Positions 1 through 8,493 of a stretch of 64,000 bases of DNA are shown in pieces. The notes beneath the pieces were generated by a model that was given only the letters and a program-made list of their open reading frames with translations, did no database searches and was not told the DNA's origin. Every line of letters starts with the position of its first letter. Position 1 is the first letter of the stretch. The translations under genes were made by a program, and so were the position numbers. Where the stretch lies: assembly GCF_004768545.1 (NCBI RefSeq), contig NZ_CP038636.1:434001-498000 (forward strand). The letters run 5' to 3'. This DNA comes from Cupriavidus oxalaticus (GTDB taxonomy: Bacteria > Pseudomonadota > Gammaproteobacteria > Burkholderiales > Burkholderiaceae).

Positions 1-446
1 GATTGCTCTGCCGCGAGCATGCGGCGGTTCCAGTCGCCGTCACGCACGGCATTGTCGAAGGTTGCCAGCCGTCTGGTCATTGCGAGCATGGCAGATACCA
101 CAAATTCGGCAACGGCGTTCGAGTTCGTGTCCGGCGTATTGGCCACTGGGATGCCGTGAGCCGTTGCGCGGTCTACTGGAATGAAGTCCACACCAACACC
201 ATGACGAACGACGGCGCGAAGACGATGCTCGCGCTCGAACAGATCGCCAGGGAGTTGTCGCCGTACGATCAGACCGTCAACCTGCGCAATGCGATCTCGA
301 AGGGCTTTATCACTAGCCGCGCCGATCAGTCCTGGAGGCAGTAACTCGACGTCGGCGTTAGCCGCCAGTCGAGCATGCGCCTCCGGGACGATGGCATCAG
401 TCAGCAGCACAAGCGGGCGACTCGCTACCCCGGAGGCTTGTGTCAT
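1..446 (-). CDS. D-isomer-specific 2-hydroxyacid dehydrogenase (partial, C-terminus off window)
   Basis: The visible part is about 148 residues of the N-terminal catalytic domain of an NAD-dependent 2-hydroxyacid dehydrogenase (phosphoglycerate/glyoxylate reductase family). It reads on the minus strand from an ATG at 446. The segment NTPDTNSNAVAEF is the usual hinge leading into the Rossmann domain, which lies outside the window. The ATG overlaps the TGA of the upstream dehydrogenase (443-445) in an ATGA arrangement, so translation is probably coupled. It is the last visible gene of the catabolic operon. The substrate cannot be told from the sequence. Confidence 0.85.
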   Translation of the reverse strand, partial: MTQASGVASRPLVLLTDAIVPEAHARLAANADVELLPPGLIGAASDKALRDRIAQVDGLIVRRQLPGDLFEREHRLRAVVRHGVGVDFIPVDRATAHGIPVANTPDTNSNAVAEFVVSAMLAMTRRLATFDNAVRDGDWNRRMLAAEQ

Positions 447-1519
447 GCGAGAACCGCCCTGGCGATTTCGGCGCCCATTTCCTGTGTACTGGCCCTTCCA
501 CCCAGGTCAGGCGTTAGTACGCGATCGGGATGCGTAAGGACAGCTTCGATGGCCTTCATGATCGCGGCCGCTGCCTCAGGCTGTCCGAGGTGTTCCAGCA
601 TCATGGCCCCAGACCAGATCTGACCGATGGGATTCGCAATGCCTTGTCCGGCGATGTCCGGGGCTGAGCCATGCACCGGTTCAAACATCGACGGGTACTT
701 CCGCTCCGGGTTGATGTTTGCGCTCGGCGCCACTGCAATCGTTCCCGTGATACCGGGGCCGAGATCGGAGAGGATGTCGCCGAACAGGTTCGATCCAACC
801 ACGACGTCGAAGCGCTCCGGGGACATCGCAAACCGCGCTGCCAGGATATCGATGTGGTACTGGTCGGTGCGGATGTCGGGATAGTCGGCACCCACTGCGG
901 CAAACCGCTCGTCCCAGAATGGCATGGAATGGAAGATGCCATTGGACTTGGTTGCCGATGTCACGTGATTCCGTCCTAGCTTCTTAGCGAGATCAAACGC
1001 ATAGCGCATGATTCGATCGGTTCCGCGACGAGTGAAGATGGCCTCCTGCGTGACAAACTCATGTTCCGTGCCGGCGAACATGCGTCCGCCAACTTGCGAG
1101 TATTCGCCTTCGGTGTTCTCGCGCACGATCCAGAAGTCGATGTCGCCGGGCTCCTTGTTGGCGAGCGGGCAGGGAACACCGGGCAGAAGCCTGACCGGTC
1201 GCAGGTTCACGTACTGGTCGAATTCGCGGCGGATCGGGATGAGGAGGTTCCACAGTGATACGTGGTCCGGCACGCCGGGGAAGCCGACTGCGCCGAGAAA
1301 GATGGCGTCAGAGTCGCGTAGCCGCTCGATTCCATCGGACGGCATCATGCTTCCTTGGGCGTGGTAGCGGGCGCAGCTCCAGTCATAGGTCGTGAAGGCG
1401 AGCTTGAAGCCGAACTTAGCGCTGGCGGCTTCCAGGACCCGGATGCCTTCGGGGACCACTTCGTTGCCAATGCCATCGCCTGGAATGACGGCAATCTTGT
1501 ATTGCTGGTTTGTAATCAT
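443..1519 (-). CDS. Tartrate/D-malate dehydrogenase (decarboxylating), isocitrate/isopropylmalate dehydrogenase family
   Basis: A 358-residue, full-length member of the metal- and NAD-dependent beta-decarboxylating dehydrogenases. Visible motifs are VIPGDGIG (residues 11-18), RENTEGEYS (133-141), the catalytic Lys in ATKSNG (191), metal-binding Asp residues around 225, 248 and 252, and FEPVHGSAPDIAG (279-291). The R-E-N-T-E-G-E-Y loop fits the tartrate/D-malate group rather than isocitrate dehydrogenase. It would oxidise and decarboxylate a 2-hydroxy acid such as D-malate or tartrate. The gene lies 21 bp after the reductase gene upstream and overlaps the next gene. Exact substrate is inferred from family only; TtuC/DmlA-like enzymes are the nearest known group. 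Confidence 0.85.
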   Translation of the reverse strand: MITNQQYKIAVIPGDGIGNEVVPEGIRVLEAASAKFGFKLAFTTYDWSCARYHAQGSMMPSDGIERLRDSDAIFLGAVGFPGVPDHVSLWNLLIPIRREFDQYVNLRPVRLLPGVPCPLANKEPGDIDFWIVRENTEGEYSQVGGRMFAGTEHEFVTQEAIFTRRGTDRIMRYAFDLAKKLGRNHVTSATKSNGIFHSMPFWDERFAAVGADYPDIRTDQYHIDILAARFAMSPERFDVVVGSNLFGDILSDLGPGITGTIAVAPSANINPERKYPSMFEPVHGSAPDIAGQGIANPIGQIWSGAMMLEHLGQPEAAAAIMKAIEAVLTHPDRVLTPDLGGRASTQEMGAEIARAVLA

Positions 1520-1540
1520 GGTGTCGGTTTCCGGGGACGA

Positions 1541-2425
1541 TCAGCGAACGGATGCCGGCTCGGCCAGCAGTGCGACAAGCTCCGGCACGGTGCCATGGGA
1601 CCGTTGGTCATAGGCGCCGGCATAGGTTTCGCGGATCGCTGAGGCAGTCGCGTGACTGGCGCCCACTTCGCTCGCCATGGTGTCGTAGTAGGTCATGTCC
1701 TTCAGCGCGTTGGAGATGGTGAAGCGGAACCCGGAGCTGTCGCCCCGCTCAATGAAGGGACGCAGGCGTTCCAGGATGACACCGGCACCGCCGCCCTTGG
1801 CCAGCACATCCACAAGGACCTCGGGACTGACATCAGCGCGTGCTGCACAGGCGGCAGCCTCCGCCAGGACTGCGGAGAAACCCAGAGACACGAAGTTGTG
1901 CAACAGCTTGAGCCGGTGTCCGGAACCGACAGGCCCGGCGAAGGTGATGTTTTCGGCGAAGCTCTGCAGCAGTGGCAGGCATTCTTGGTAGAGCGACTCG
2001 TCGCCGCCGACGATCAGGTTCAGGCGTCCCTCGGCCGCTTCTTTGGGCGTACGCGTCATTGGCGCGTCCATGAACCTGCCACCGGCCTTTTGCACGGCGG
2101 CGGCGATGCGCTCGGTCGAAGAGGGGATCGCCGTCGAGCAATCGATGACCACGGTACCGGGCCGCAGGGCGCTGAGGAGGCCTTGGGCGCTGAAAAGCAC
2201 ATCCTCGACCTCGGGGGATCCGGTAACGCAGAGAATGACGATGTCGACCTGGCCGGCGAGCTCCGAGATAGCCGGTACGGTTTTCGCCCCCGCCTTCAGC
2301 AGTGCGTCGAGTGGCTGATTACCTGGATGTTCGAGGACCACCAAGGGATAACCATGCTTTGCCACATTCGTCGCGATGCCATGGCCCATCATGCCAATGC
2401 CAATCATGCCCACTGTTTTCTTCAT
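1541..2425 (-). CDS. NAD(P)-dependent oxidoreductase, 3-hydroxyisobutyrate dehydrogenase / tartronate semialdehyde reductase family
   Basis: 294 residues. I chose the ATG at 2425 because it has a GGAGA ribosome site and begins directly with the Rossmann fold; the open frame runs further upstream but without family sequence. G9-x-G11-x-x-G14 binds the dinucleotide. DAPMTRTPKEAAEG replaces the more common DAPVSGG substrate loop, and the KLLHNF segment carries the expected catalytic Lys. These enzymes reduce semialdehydes or oxidise beta-hydroxy acids in the cytoplasm. Its place between an aldehyde dehydrogenase and a decarboxylating dehydrogenase suggests it handles a semialdehyde intermediate of the same pathway. 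Confidence 0.82.
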   Translation of the reverse strand: MKKTVGMIGIGMMGHGIATNVAKHGYPLVVLEHPGNQPLDALLKAGAKTVPAISELAGQVDIVILCVTGSPEVEDVLFSAQGLLSALRPGTVVIDCSTAIPSSTERIAAAVQKAGGRFMDAPMTRTPKEAAEGRLNLIVGGDESLYQECLPLLQSFAENITFAGPVGSGHRLKLLHNFVSLGFSAVLAEAAACAARADVSPEVLVDVLAKGGGAGVILERLRPFIERGDSSGFRFTISNALKDMTYYDTMASEVGASHATASAIRETYAGAYDQRSHGTVPELVALLAEPASVR

Positions 2426-2454
2426 GATTCTGTCTCCTGTTGTTGTCTCGCGGC

Positions 2455-3915
2455 TCAGCGCAATGCCAGGCCGCCAGCGCAGATGTACTTGACCTCGATG
2501 TAGTCCTCGATGCCGTATTTGGATCCCTCCCGGCCGACACCCGACTCCTTCACACCGCCGAACGGTGCGACCTCGGTGGAGATCAGGCCCTCGTTCAGGC
2601 CCACGATGCCGCATTCGAGCGCTTCTGCCACGCGCCAGGAGCGGGCGTAGTTAGTTGTATAGAAATAGGCAGCCAATCCGAAGGGCGTGTCATTTGCCAT
2701 TGCGACGGCTTCTTCCTCGGTCTTGAAGCGGATGAGGGGGGCCACCGGGCCGAAAGTCTCCTCATTCATGAGCTTCGCCTTCGGCGACACGTCCGTGAGG
2801 ATCGTCGGCTTGAAGAAGCGGCCGCCGAGGGCGTGGGCCTTGCCGCCGGTGAATACCTGAGCACCCAGAGAGACGGCGTCGTCGATGTGTTCGCGAACCT
2901 TCTCGATCGCCGCGTCGTCAATCAGCGGTCCGAGATCCACGCCCGGTGCCATGCCATCGCCGACGACTTGAGCTTCCACTGCAATCCTGAGCTTCTCTGC
3001 GAACGCGTCGTAGACGCCGTCCTGGACGAAGATGCGGTTCGCGCAGACGCAGGTCTGACCGGCATTGCGAAACTTCGAGGCCATGACGCCGGCGACGGCA
3101 GCGTCGAGGTCGGCGTCGTCGAAGATGAGGAATGGCGCGTTGCCGCCCAGTTCCATAGAAACCTTCTTCACCGTACCGGCGCATTGCTCGAGGAGAGTCT
3201 TGCCGACATCGGTGGAGCCCGTGAATGACAGCTTGCGCACGACGGGGCTCGATGTGAGCTCACCCCCCACAACGGAGGCGGAACCGGTGACCACATTCAG
3301 TACCCCATCAGGGATTCCTGCTTCCTTGGCCAGAGCGGCGAGCGCCAGCGCAGAGAAGGGCGTGGCAGAGGCAGGCTTGATCACGATCGTGCAGCCTGCA
3401 GCCAAGGCGGCGCCAGCCTTGCGCGTGATCATCGCATTCGGGAAATTCCACGGGGTGATGGCGGCGACGACGCCGATGGGCTGCTTGATGACGATGATGC
3501 GGCGGTCCGATGACGGCGCAGGAATCACATCGCCATAGATTCGACGTGCTTCTTCCGAGAACCATTCAATAAAGCCAGACCCGTAGGCAATTTCACCCCG
3601 GGACTCTTTCAGCGGTTTGCCTTGCTCAAGCGTGAGGATCGTTGCCAGGTCCTCCTGGTTGGCCATGCAGAGATCGAACCATCGACGCAGCAGGCGGCTG
3701 CGTTCGCGCGAGCTGGTTGCGCGCCATGCTGGAAGGGCTCGGTCCGCGGCCGCGATGGCTGCCTGGACGTCGGCGGCCGTCATGCGGGGCACAGTACCGA
3801 GCTGTTGCCCTGTTGCAGGATTTGTGACGGGCACCACTTCGCCGTCAGCAGCGTCTACCCATTGGCCATTCACGTGGCACTGCTGGCGGAAGAGAGAAGG
3901 ATTCTGGATCTGCAT
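2455..3915 (-). CDS. gabD: NAD(P)-dependent succinate-semialdehyde-type aldehyde dehydrogenase
   Basis: 486 residues from ATG 3915, the usual GabD length. Motifs are ITPWNFPNAM (about 153-162), the cofactor Lys at 180, the general base Glu255 in MELGGNAP, and the catalytic Cys289 in GQTCVCANR, where a second Cys follows two residues later as in bacterial SSADHs. It oxidises an aldehyde, classically succinate semialdehyde, to the acid. The gene sits 29 bp upstream of the reductase and 38 bp after the hydroxyacid dehydrogenase, so it is inside the operon. In this context the true substrate could be another semialdehyde, so the gene symbol is by similarity. Confidence 0.85.
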   Translation of the reverse strand: MQIQNPSLFRQQCHVNGQWVDAADGEVVPVTNPATGQQLGTVPRMTAADVQAAIAAADRALPAWRATSSRERSRLLRRWFDLCMANQEDLATILTLEQGKPLKESRGEIAYGSGFIEWFSEEARRIYGDVIPAPSSDRRIIVIKQPIGVVAAITPWNFPNAMITRKAGAALAAGCTIVIKPASATPFSALALAALAKEAGIPDGVLNVVTGSASVVGGELTSSPVVRKLSFTGSTDVGKTLLEQCAGTVKKVSMELGGNAPFLIFDDADLDAAVAGVMASKFRNAGQTCVCANRIFVQDGVYDAFAEKLRIAVEAQVVGDGMAPGVDLGPLIDDAAIEKVREHIDDAVSLGAQVFTGGKAHALGGRFFKPTILTDVSPKAKLMNEETFGPVAPLIRFKTEEEAVAMANDTPFGLAAYFYTTNYARSWRVAEALECGIVGLNEGLISTEVAPFGGVKESGVGREGSKYGIEDYIEVKYICAGGLALR

Positions 3916-3953
3916 GAAAAGGGACTCCGGTCGCTTTGACTTGAAGGGGGGAA

Positions 3954-4937
3954 TCAGGAAAGCAGGTTGGCGGGTCGTTCGCCGCGGCGCAGTGCCGCGA
4001 TCCCGTCGATCAGAAGCCATCCCATGGCGTTGCGCGTTTCCTCTGTCGCGCTGCCGATATGCGGACTGAGAAAGACGTTGTCGAGAGCGCGATAGCGCGG
4101 ATCGACGTTCGGCTCGTTGGCGAAAACATCAAGACCAGCTGAAAAGACGTGGCCGTCGTTCAGCGCTTCGATCAGCGCATCGTCATCCACGATGTCGCCG
4201 CGGGAAATGTTGACGACGACAGCGCCAGGGGGCAGTGCTCGGATGTGCGCTTGATCGAGCGTTCCTTTGAGCTGTGGTGAACCCGGTGCCGCGACCAGCA
4301 GCATCTCGCTGTGTCGGCAGAGGCTTTCGAGGGTCGTGTGGTAGATGGCGCCCTCGGCGACCTCTGGCCCGAGTCGGGAGCGGTTGTGGTAGTGGATTTG
4401 CATGCCGAATGCGCGGGCACGCGTCGCGATGGCTCGGCCGATGCGCCCCATGCCGAATATGCCGAGCCGCTTGCCGACCAGGCCTTTGCCCAGCAGTTGA
4501 GTGGGCGCCCAACCTGGCCATTGGCCGCTGCGGACCATGCGATCTGCTTCATAACCGCGCCGTGCGGCATTGAGCAGGAGCATTAGCGCGACTTCGGCAC
4601 AAGCATCGCTCAGGACGTCAGGCGTATGCAGAACCTCGATGCCGAGCTCGCGAGCCGTGGCCAAGTCGATGTGGTCGTAGCCTACCGAGAGAGTGGCCAC
4701 CGTCTTGAGGGTGGGCGACAGTGCGCGCAACACATTGCCGTCAATGCGCTCTGTCGCGGTCACCAGCAGAACGCTCACGCCCTTGGCGCGCTCGATGATT
4801 GTGGCGGAATCCGTCAGTTCGTCGCTTTCATTCAGCTTTACGACGAAGCGCTCTTTCAGCGCGGCTTCGATCTCCGCAGGCATGCGCCTGCATACGTAAG
4901 CATTTTCAAGCGACTGATTGTGATCCTGGGCCGGCAT
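3954..4937 (-). CDS. 2-hydroxyacid dehydrogenase (glyoxylate/hydroxypyruvate reductase type)
   Basis: 327 residues. The ATG at 4937 was chosen for its GAGGAGA ribosome site; the frame stays open upstream into the promoter region. The Rossmann motif GMGRIG is at 162-167. The catalytic triad of the family is present: Arg246 in NISRGDIVD, Glu275 in FANEP and His293 in SPHIGSATEE. It should interconvert a 2-keto acid and a D-2-hydroxy acid using NAD(P)H. It is the first gene of the minus-strand operon and is read away from the divergent FadR-type regulator, so its promoter must lie in 4938-5115. Confidence 0.86.
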   Translation of the reverse strand: MPAQDHNQSLENAYVCRRMPAEIEAALKERFVVKLNESDELTDSATIIERAKGVSVLLVTATERIDGNVLRALSPTLKTVATLSVGYDHIDLATARELGIEVLHTPDVLSDACAEVALMLLLNAARRGYEADRMVRSGQWPGWAPTQLLGKGLVGKRLGIFGMGRIGRAIATRARAFGMQIHYHNRSRLGPEVAEGAIYHTTLESLCRHSEMLLVAAPGSPQLKGTLDQAHIRALPPGAVVVNISRGDIVDDDALIEALNDGHVFSAGLDVFANEPNVDPRYRALDNVFLSPHIGSATEETRNAMGWLLIDGIAALRRGERPANLLS

Positions 4938-4997
4938 TGATGCAGTCTCCTCGTTGGTTCGCGACAGCGTCGCACGAAGTCGTTGTGTTCTTGTGAT

Positions 4998-5008
4998 TTG
5001 TATTACAA
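4998..5008. promoter_or_regulatory. Probable FadR-family operator
   Basis: The 11-bp palindrome TTGTATTACAA fits the published FadR-subfamily consensus T-N-G-T-N3-A-C-N-A exactly. It lies in the gap between the divergent regulator and the catabolic operon, close to the operon start, in an AT-rich stretch suited to the promoter. Binding by the regulator at 5116-5955 is inferred. Confidence 0.6.
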
Positions 5009-5115
5009 ATTCATATGATGAAGATGTCAAGCAAATTTGTTCGGGATGCTATGATGTGAACTAGGGCTGCCACAGCGCTGAGGCGCGGCGAAGCAACGAC
5101 AAGTGGAGCATTACC

Positions 5116-5955
5116 TTGCAGAGCACAACAGAAAATCTGACGGAAGCAGACCAGCAGCCAGCGGGGAAAGGCGGTTTTGAGCCCACATTGGCCGACCGCG
5201 TCACCGAACATCTCGCTGGGCAGATCCGACGCGGTCTGTACCCCGTCAATGCTCGTCTGCCGACGGAAAAGTTCATGACCGAGCAGTACGGCGTGAGCCG
5301 CACCGTGATTCGTGAAGCCATTTCCCGCCTTAAGTCCGAGGGCCTCGTGGAAAGCCGGCAGGGGAGCGGTACGGTTGTGCTCAATCCGGCGACCGCAGAG
5401 GTATTCCGCCTTGGGCGTGGCGGTTCCGACCCGGCCTTGGGGGTCGTGCGAATCCTGGAACTGCGTCGTGGGATTGAGGCGGAAATGGCCGCATTGGCTG
5501 CGGAGCGCCGTAGCGAAAGGCAAATGGACGACATCCGGAACGCATTGCGCGAGATCGACTCTGCAGTGCGGGCGGGCGGCGACGGCGTTGAAGAAGACCT
5601 GGCATTCCATCTTGCGGTGTCCCGTGCCACTGGCAATCCTCACTACACCGAGCTACTCGGCATGTTGACGCGGGCATTGAGAGACGCCATTCGTCTCACG
5701 CGCGGCAATGAAGCCAGACGAAGTGATCTGGCTGCGCATGTCCGCACCGAGCATGCGGAGATCTGCGCTGCGATCGAAACCCAGGATCCGCAACGCGCCC
5801 GCCAGGCGGCCTTCCTGCACATGCGCAATACGGAGGAGCGGATTCTCGCTGCCGAACGGGACTTCTGGACTGGTGATAGCCGGACTGCCGCGCAGAGACT
5901 GGCCGGAGCCAACCTTTCGACAGTGATACGGCGTGCTGCGGAAGGGAATAGGTGA
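5116..5955 (+). CDS. GntR/FadR-family transcriptional regulator
   Basis: 279 residues starting at a TTG (5116) placed 7 bases after GGAG; no ATG fits before the DNA-binding domain. An N-terminal winged helix occupies about residues 20-90 (ADRVTEHLAGQI, then RLPTEKFM and SRTVIREAISRLKSEGLVE). An all-helical FCD effector domain follows at about 110-240, including a DLAFHLAVSRATGNP segment that supplies metal or ligand contacts in the family. It is divergent from the hydroxyacid catabolic operon, and a matching operator lies between them, so it most likely represses that operon until a carboxylic acid substrate binds. Confidence 0.88.
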   Translation: MQSTTENLTEADQQPAGKGGFEPTLADRVTEHLAGQIRRGLYPVNARLPTEKFMTEQYGVSRTVIREAISRLKSEGLVESRQGSGTVVLNPATAEVFRLGRGGSDPALGVVRILELRRGIEAEMAALAAERRSERQMDDIRNALREIDSAVRAGGDGVEEDLAFHLAVSRATGNPHYTELLGMLTRALRDAIRLTRGNEARRSDLAAHVRTEHAEICAAIETQDPQRARQAAFLHMRNTEERILAAERDFWTGDSRTAAQRLAGANLSTVIRRAAEGNR

Positions 5956-5974
5956 AGCCGAATAGAAGCGGCTT
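5955..5974 (+). terminator. Weak stem-loop after the FadR-type gene
   Basis: AAGCCG and CGGCTT form a 6-bp stem with an 8-base loop, followed by only three T residues. It overlaps the stop codon region. It may be a weak intrinsic terminator; no stronger candidate is seen before the IS relic. Confidence 0.25.
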
Positions 5975-6216
5975 TCGCTTCACGAACCGATTCCACTTGG
6001 GGAGAGCCGAAAGGCCTCGGGCAGAACTTTTCGGCTGATTGCCTATAATTTTCCCCCCGCTAACCAGCACCCGACTCTCGCTGGCTGGTGCCTCGCACAA
6101 CAACTGACTGTTTTCCTTCCATCTTCGCTGACCATAAAAATGATTACGTAGCCATTTATGTACTGCATTGATGTAGGTATGGCAATATATTTAATCAATA
6201 AGTCATGTTGTGCTGC

Positions 6217-6639
6217 TTATGCGAGAAGGTCCGCGGGATGACCCGAGGCACGCTCGTGAGAGATGGTGTTTCTGTGAACCTGCACGGTCCAGTGCGCCTC
6301 CTGGTCGCAGCCCGAGCGCGCCAATTTGAGCGCGTCGCGCCGGTCGGCCTTGACCCGCTCGCCAGGCTTTCGTGGAATCAGTGATGGCGCGCACACCATG
6401 CAGTCGAATCCCCTCTGGACCAGTTAGCGGTAGAGGCCATAGCCGCAAGGGCCTGCTTCATAGACGATGCGTACGTGCTGCGCCTTGGACTGCCTGCGCT
6501 GGCATAGGCGATCGACGTCCGTCTTCCAGGTACCGATCTTGCCGAGCAATTCCACCTCTCCCATGCCGATGGCATAAGCTGCAGTGATCGATCCCTTGTG
6601 TACGTCGAGACCGACGTACGCCGTGCTATCGTTTCCCAT
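6217..6639 (-). pseudogene. IS110-family transposase relic
   Basis: From an ATG at 6639 the reading frame gives a clear IS110/IS1111 N-terminus (YVGLDVHKGSI with the first catalytic Asp), then an in-frame TAA at 6424-6426 after GPCGYGLYR. The same frame continues past the stop with [20 protein letters not shown], the next conserved block containing the DRRDA motif, and then diverges. About two thirds of the protein, including the C-terminal Tnp20 domain, is missing. The element is therefore truncated and also carries a nonsense mutation. No terminal repeats were recognised. Confidence 0.8.
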
Positions 6640-6864
6640 GCTGGCCTCCGTGCTGGAAATCGCCGGGTGTGGACTAAGGCCACACCATGCGGCTCTGGCA
6701 GCCAGGCTAACCCGCGTTTGATTCCCCACGGCGGGCCAGCCACCGACTTGGAGGCATACTGCCTAAACCGCTTCGCGGTGGTTCGAATCTCTGCCCAGCA
6801 TCACGAATTAATAGTCGGTCTCCTACGCTCGGACGGCAAGCACGAAGCCAAATTGGAGGAACAA

Positions 6865-7373
6865 ATGGCAGCAAAGCCTCGCACCTCGCAGAAGCTCCTG
6901 GCAGAGATGCGCGAGCAATGGCGCCTCTTGTCCCTGTACGAACGCTTCGAACAAGTCGTCGTCGTAGCGCTGAGCCTGATCATCGCCGTAGTGATCGCGA
7001 TAGCTCTCGTCCAATTGACCCTTGGTGTGCTGCCACATGTGCTCAGCGGCACGGTGAGCCCGCTCGATCATGAAGTGTTCCAAAATCTCTTCGGGGCATG
7101 GTGACGACGCTGCTCATCGCACTGGAGTTCAAGCACTCCATCATTCGGGTTGCGCTGCGCCGGGAGAGCATCGTTCAGGTCAAGACAGTCATTCTCATTT
7201 CGCTGATTGCACTGAGTCGAAAGTTCGTCATTCTAGATACGAAGGCAACCGACGCTGCCACAATCGCTGCGCTTTCAGGGGCGACACTCGTTCTCGGAGT
7301 GGTGTATTGGCTACTACGCGAGCGCGATGATCGAGTCGCCGGCCTCGATCGAGGAGAGCTTGGCAGCGAATGA
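6865..7373 (+). pseudogene. psiE: PsiE-family inner-membrane protein, frameshifted
   Basis: A GGAGGA site precedes the ATG at 6865. The first frame (to 7104) has a basic N-terminus and a transmembrane helix rich in Val/Ile, then ends at FGAW. A second frame opening at 7098 continues the same family without a gap: LIALEFKHSIIRVALR, VQVKTVILISLIALSRKF and a last membrane segment before LLRERDD. The two pieces overlap by 7 bases and differ by two bases in phase at the GGGGCATGG string. Together they make a normal-length phosphate-starvation-inducible PsiE-like protein with about four membrane helices. It is either a true frameshift or a sequencing error; function in the family is unknown. Confidence 0.72.
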
Positions 7374-7443
7374 GCGGGCGTAGGCGAATGACTCAAATTC
7401 GGGCCAGACCGGACGCCGAAGCGGCATATCTCGGCAGGCAACG

Positions 7444-8376
7444 CTAAATGCCGAGGCTGCCTGCCAGGCGTTCGGCCATCTGCATTTGGCGAAATGCTTC
7501 CACAACGTATTCGATGAATACGCGCGTCTTGGTTGGTATCAGTGTGCGCGTAGGGTAGTACAACGAAATGGCGCCTGCATCGGCATACCAGCGTGGCAGT
7601 AAGCGCACCAGTTCGCCACGTTCAATCCATGGCAACACATCCGGTACAGCCAGCAGTGTCACACCGAGCCCCAGTAGCGCGGCTTCACGCATGGCGGCCG
7701 GGTCGCTCACCACAATGCGTTCGGGCATGGTCGCGGCAACCTCGTTGCCGGCGGCATCGCGCATGGTCCATTGGCGCGTGCGTCCTGTGCGTCCGGAGCG
7801 CATGACGATGCCATCCATGACGTTCAGCATGGATGGATCGGCAGGCAGCGTGCGTTCCCGCAGATACGCAGGCGACGCCACCGCGACGACATGCGCCGGT
7901 GCCAGTGCGCGCGACACGAGACCCGGCGTCAGCTCGAAGCCCCCGCCTATAGCCGCGTCGAACCCTTCGGCAATCAAATCGATCGCGCGATTCTCGAAAT
8001 GCCATTCCGGGCGGATCGCCGGATAACGCTTCAGGAAATCGGGAAGCAATGGCAGCACGTAAGCCATGCCGAACGATGGGGCCAGGCTGACTTTCAGCAC
8101 GCCAGCCGGTTCGCCGTGTTGGTTCGACATGGCGGCGATGGCGGCTTGGAGAGCGTCCAGGTTGCCGCCGATGGATGCAAGGAAGCGTTCGCCAGCCTCG
8201 GTAAGCGTCAGCTTGCGTGTCGAGCGCTGAAACAGTCGCACGCCCAGATTGCGCTCGAGCATGGCCACGTTGCGGCTGACGGCCGCGGGCGTCAGGGCCA
8301 GTCGGCGACCCGCCGCCGAAAAGCTACCGGTTTCGGCGCTGCGCACAAAGGATTCGAGGTTGGCGAGGGTTTCCAT
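7444..8376 (-). CDS. LysR-family transcriptional regulator
   Basis: 310 residues from ATG 8376 (METLANLESF). The frame could start 14 codons earlier, but the chosen start gives the normal LysR N-terminus. The winged helix-turn-helix is at residues 1-60 with GSFSAAGRRLALTPAAVSRNVAMLE, a strong LysR signature. The remainder is the periplasmic-binding-type effector domain. It is transcribed divergently from the SDR and F420-type reductase genes, the usual arrangement for a LysR protein and its targets. The inducer is unknown. Confidence 0.9.
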   Translation of the reverse strand: METLANLESFVRSAETGSFSAAGRRLALTPAAVSRNVAMLERNLGVRLFQRSTRKLTLTEAGERFLASIGGNLDALQAAIAAMSNQHGEPAGVLKVSLAPSFGMAYVLPLLPDFLKRYPAIRPEWHFENRAIDLIAEGFDAAIGGGFELTPGLVSRALAPAHVVAVASPAYLRERTLPADPSMLNVMDGIVMRSGRTGRTRQWTMRDAAGNEVAATMPERIVVSDPAAMREAALLGLGVTLLAVPDVLPWIERGELVRLLPRWYADAGAISLYYPTRTLIPTKTRVFIEYVVEAFRQMQMAERLAGSLGI

Positions 8377-8493
8377 CCGACTCAGCTTACACGATTGCTT
8401 GAAGATGATTTCAGGCATTTTCGACTAATCACCGGGGAATCGCGCGCCCATACTTCGTTCACACCTCGTGATTCACCCTAACCGGAGCTAAAA

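Noticed and set aside
6745..6830. tRNA-like 3' half (GGTTCGAATC)
   Set aside because: The bases around the loop do not pair into a T stem, and no anticodon or acceptor arm fits.
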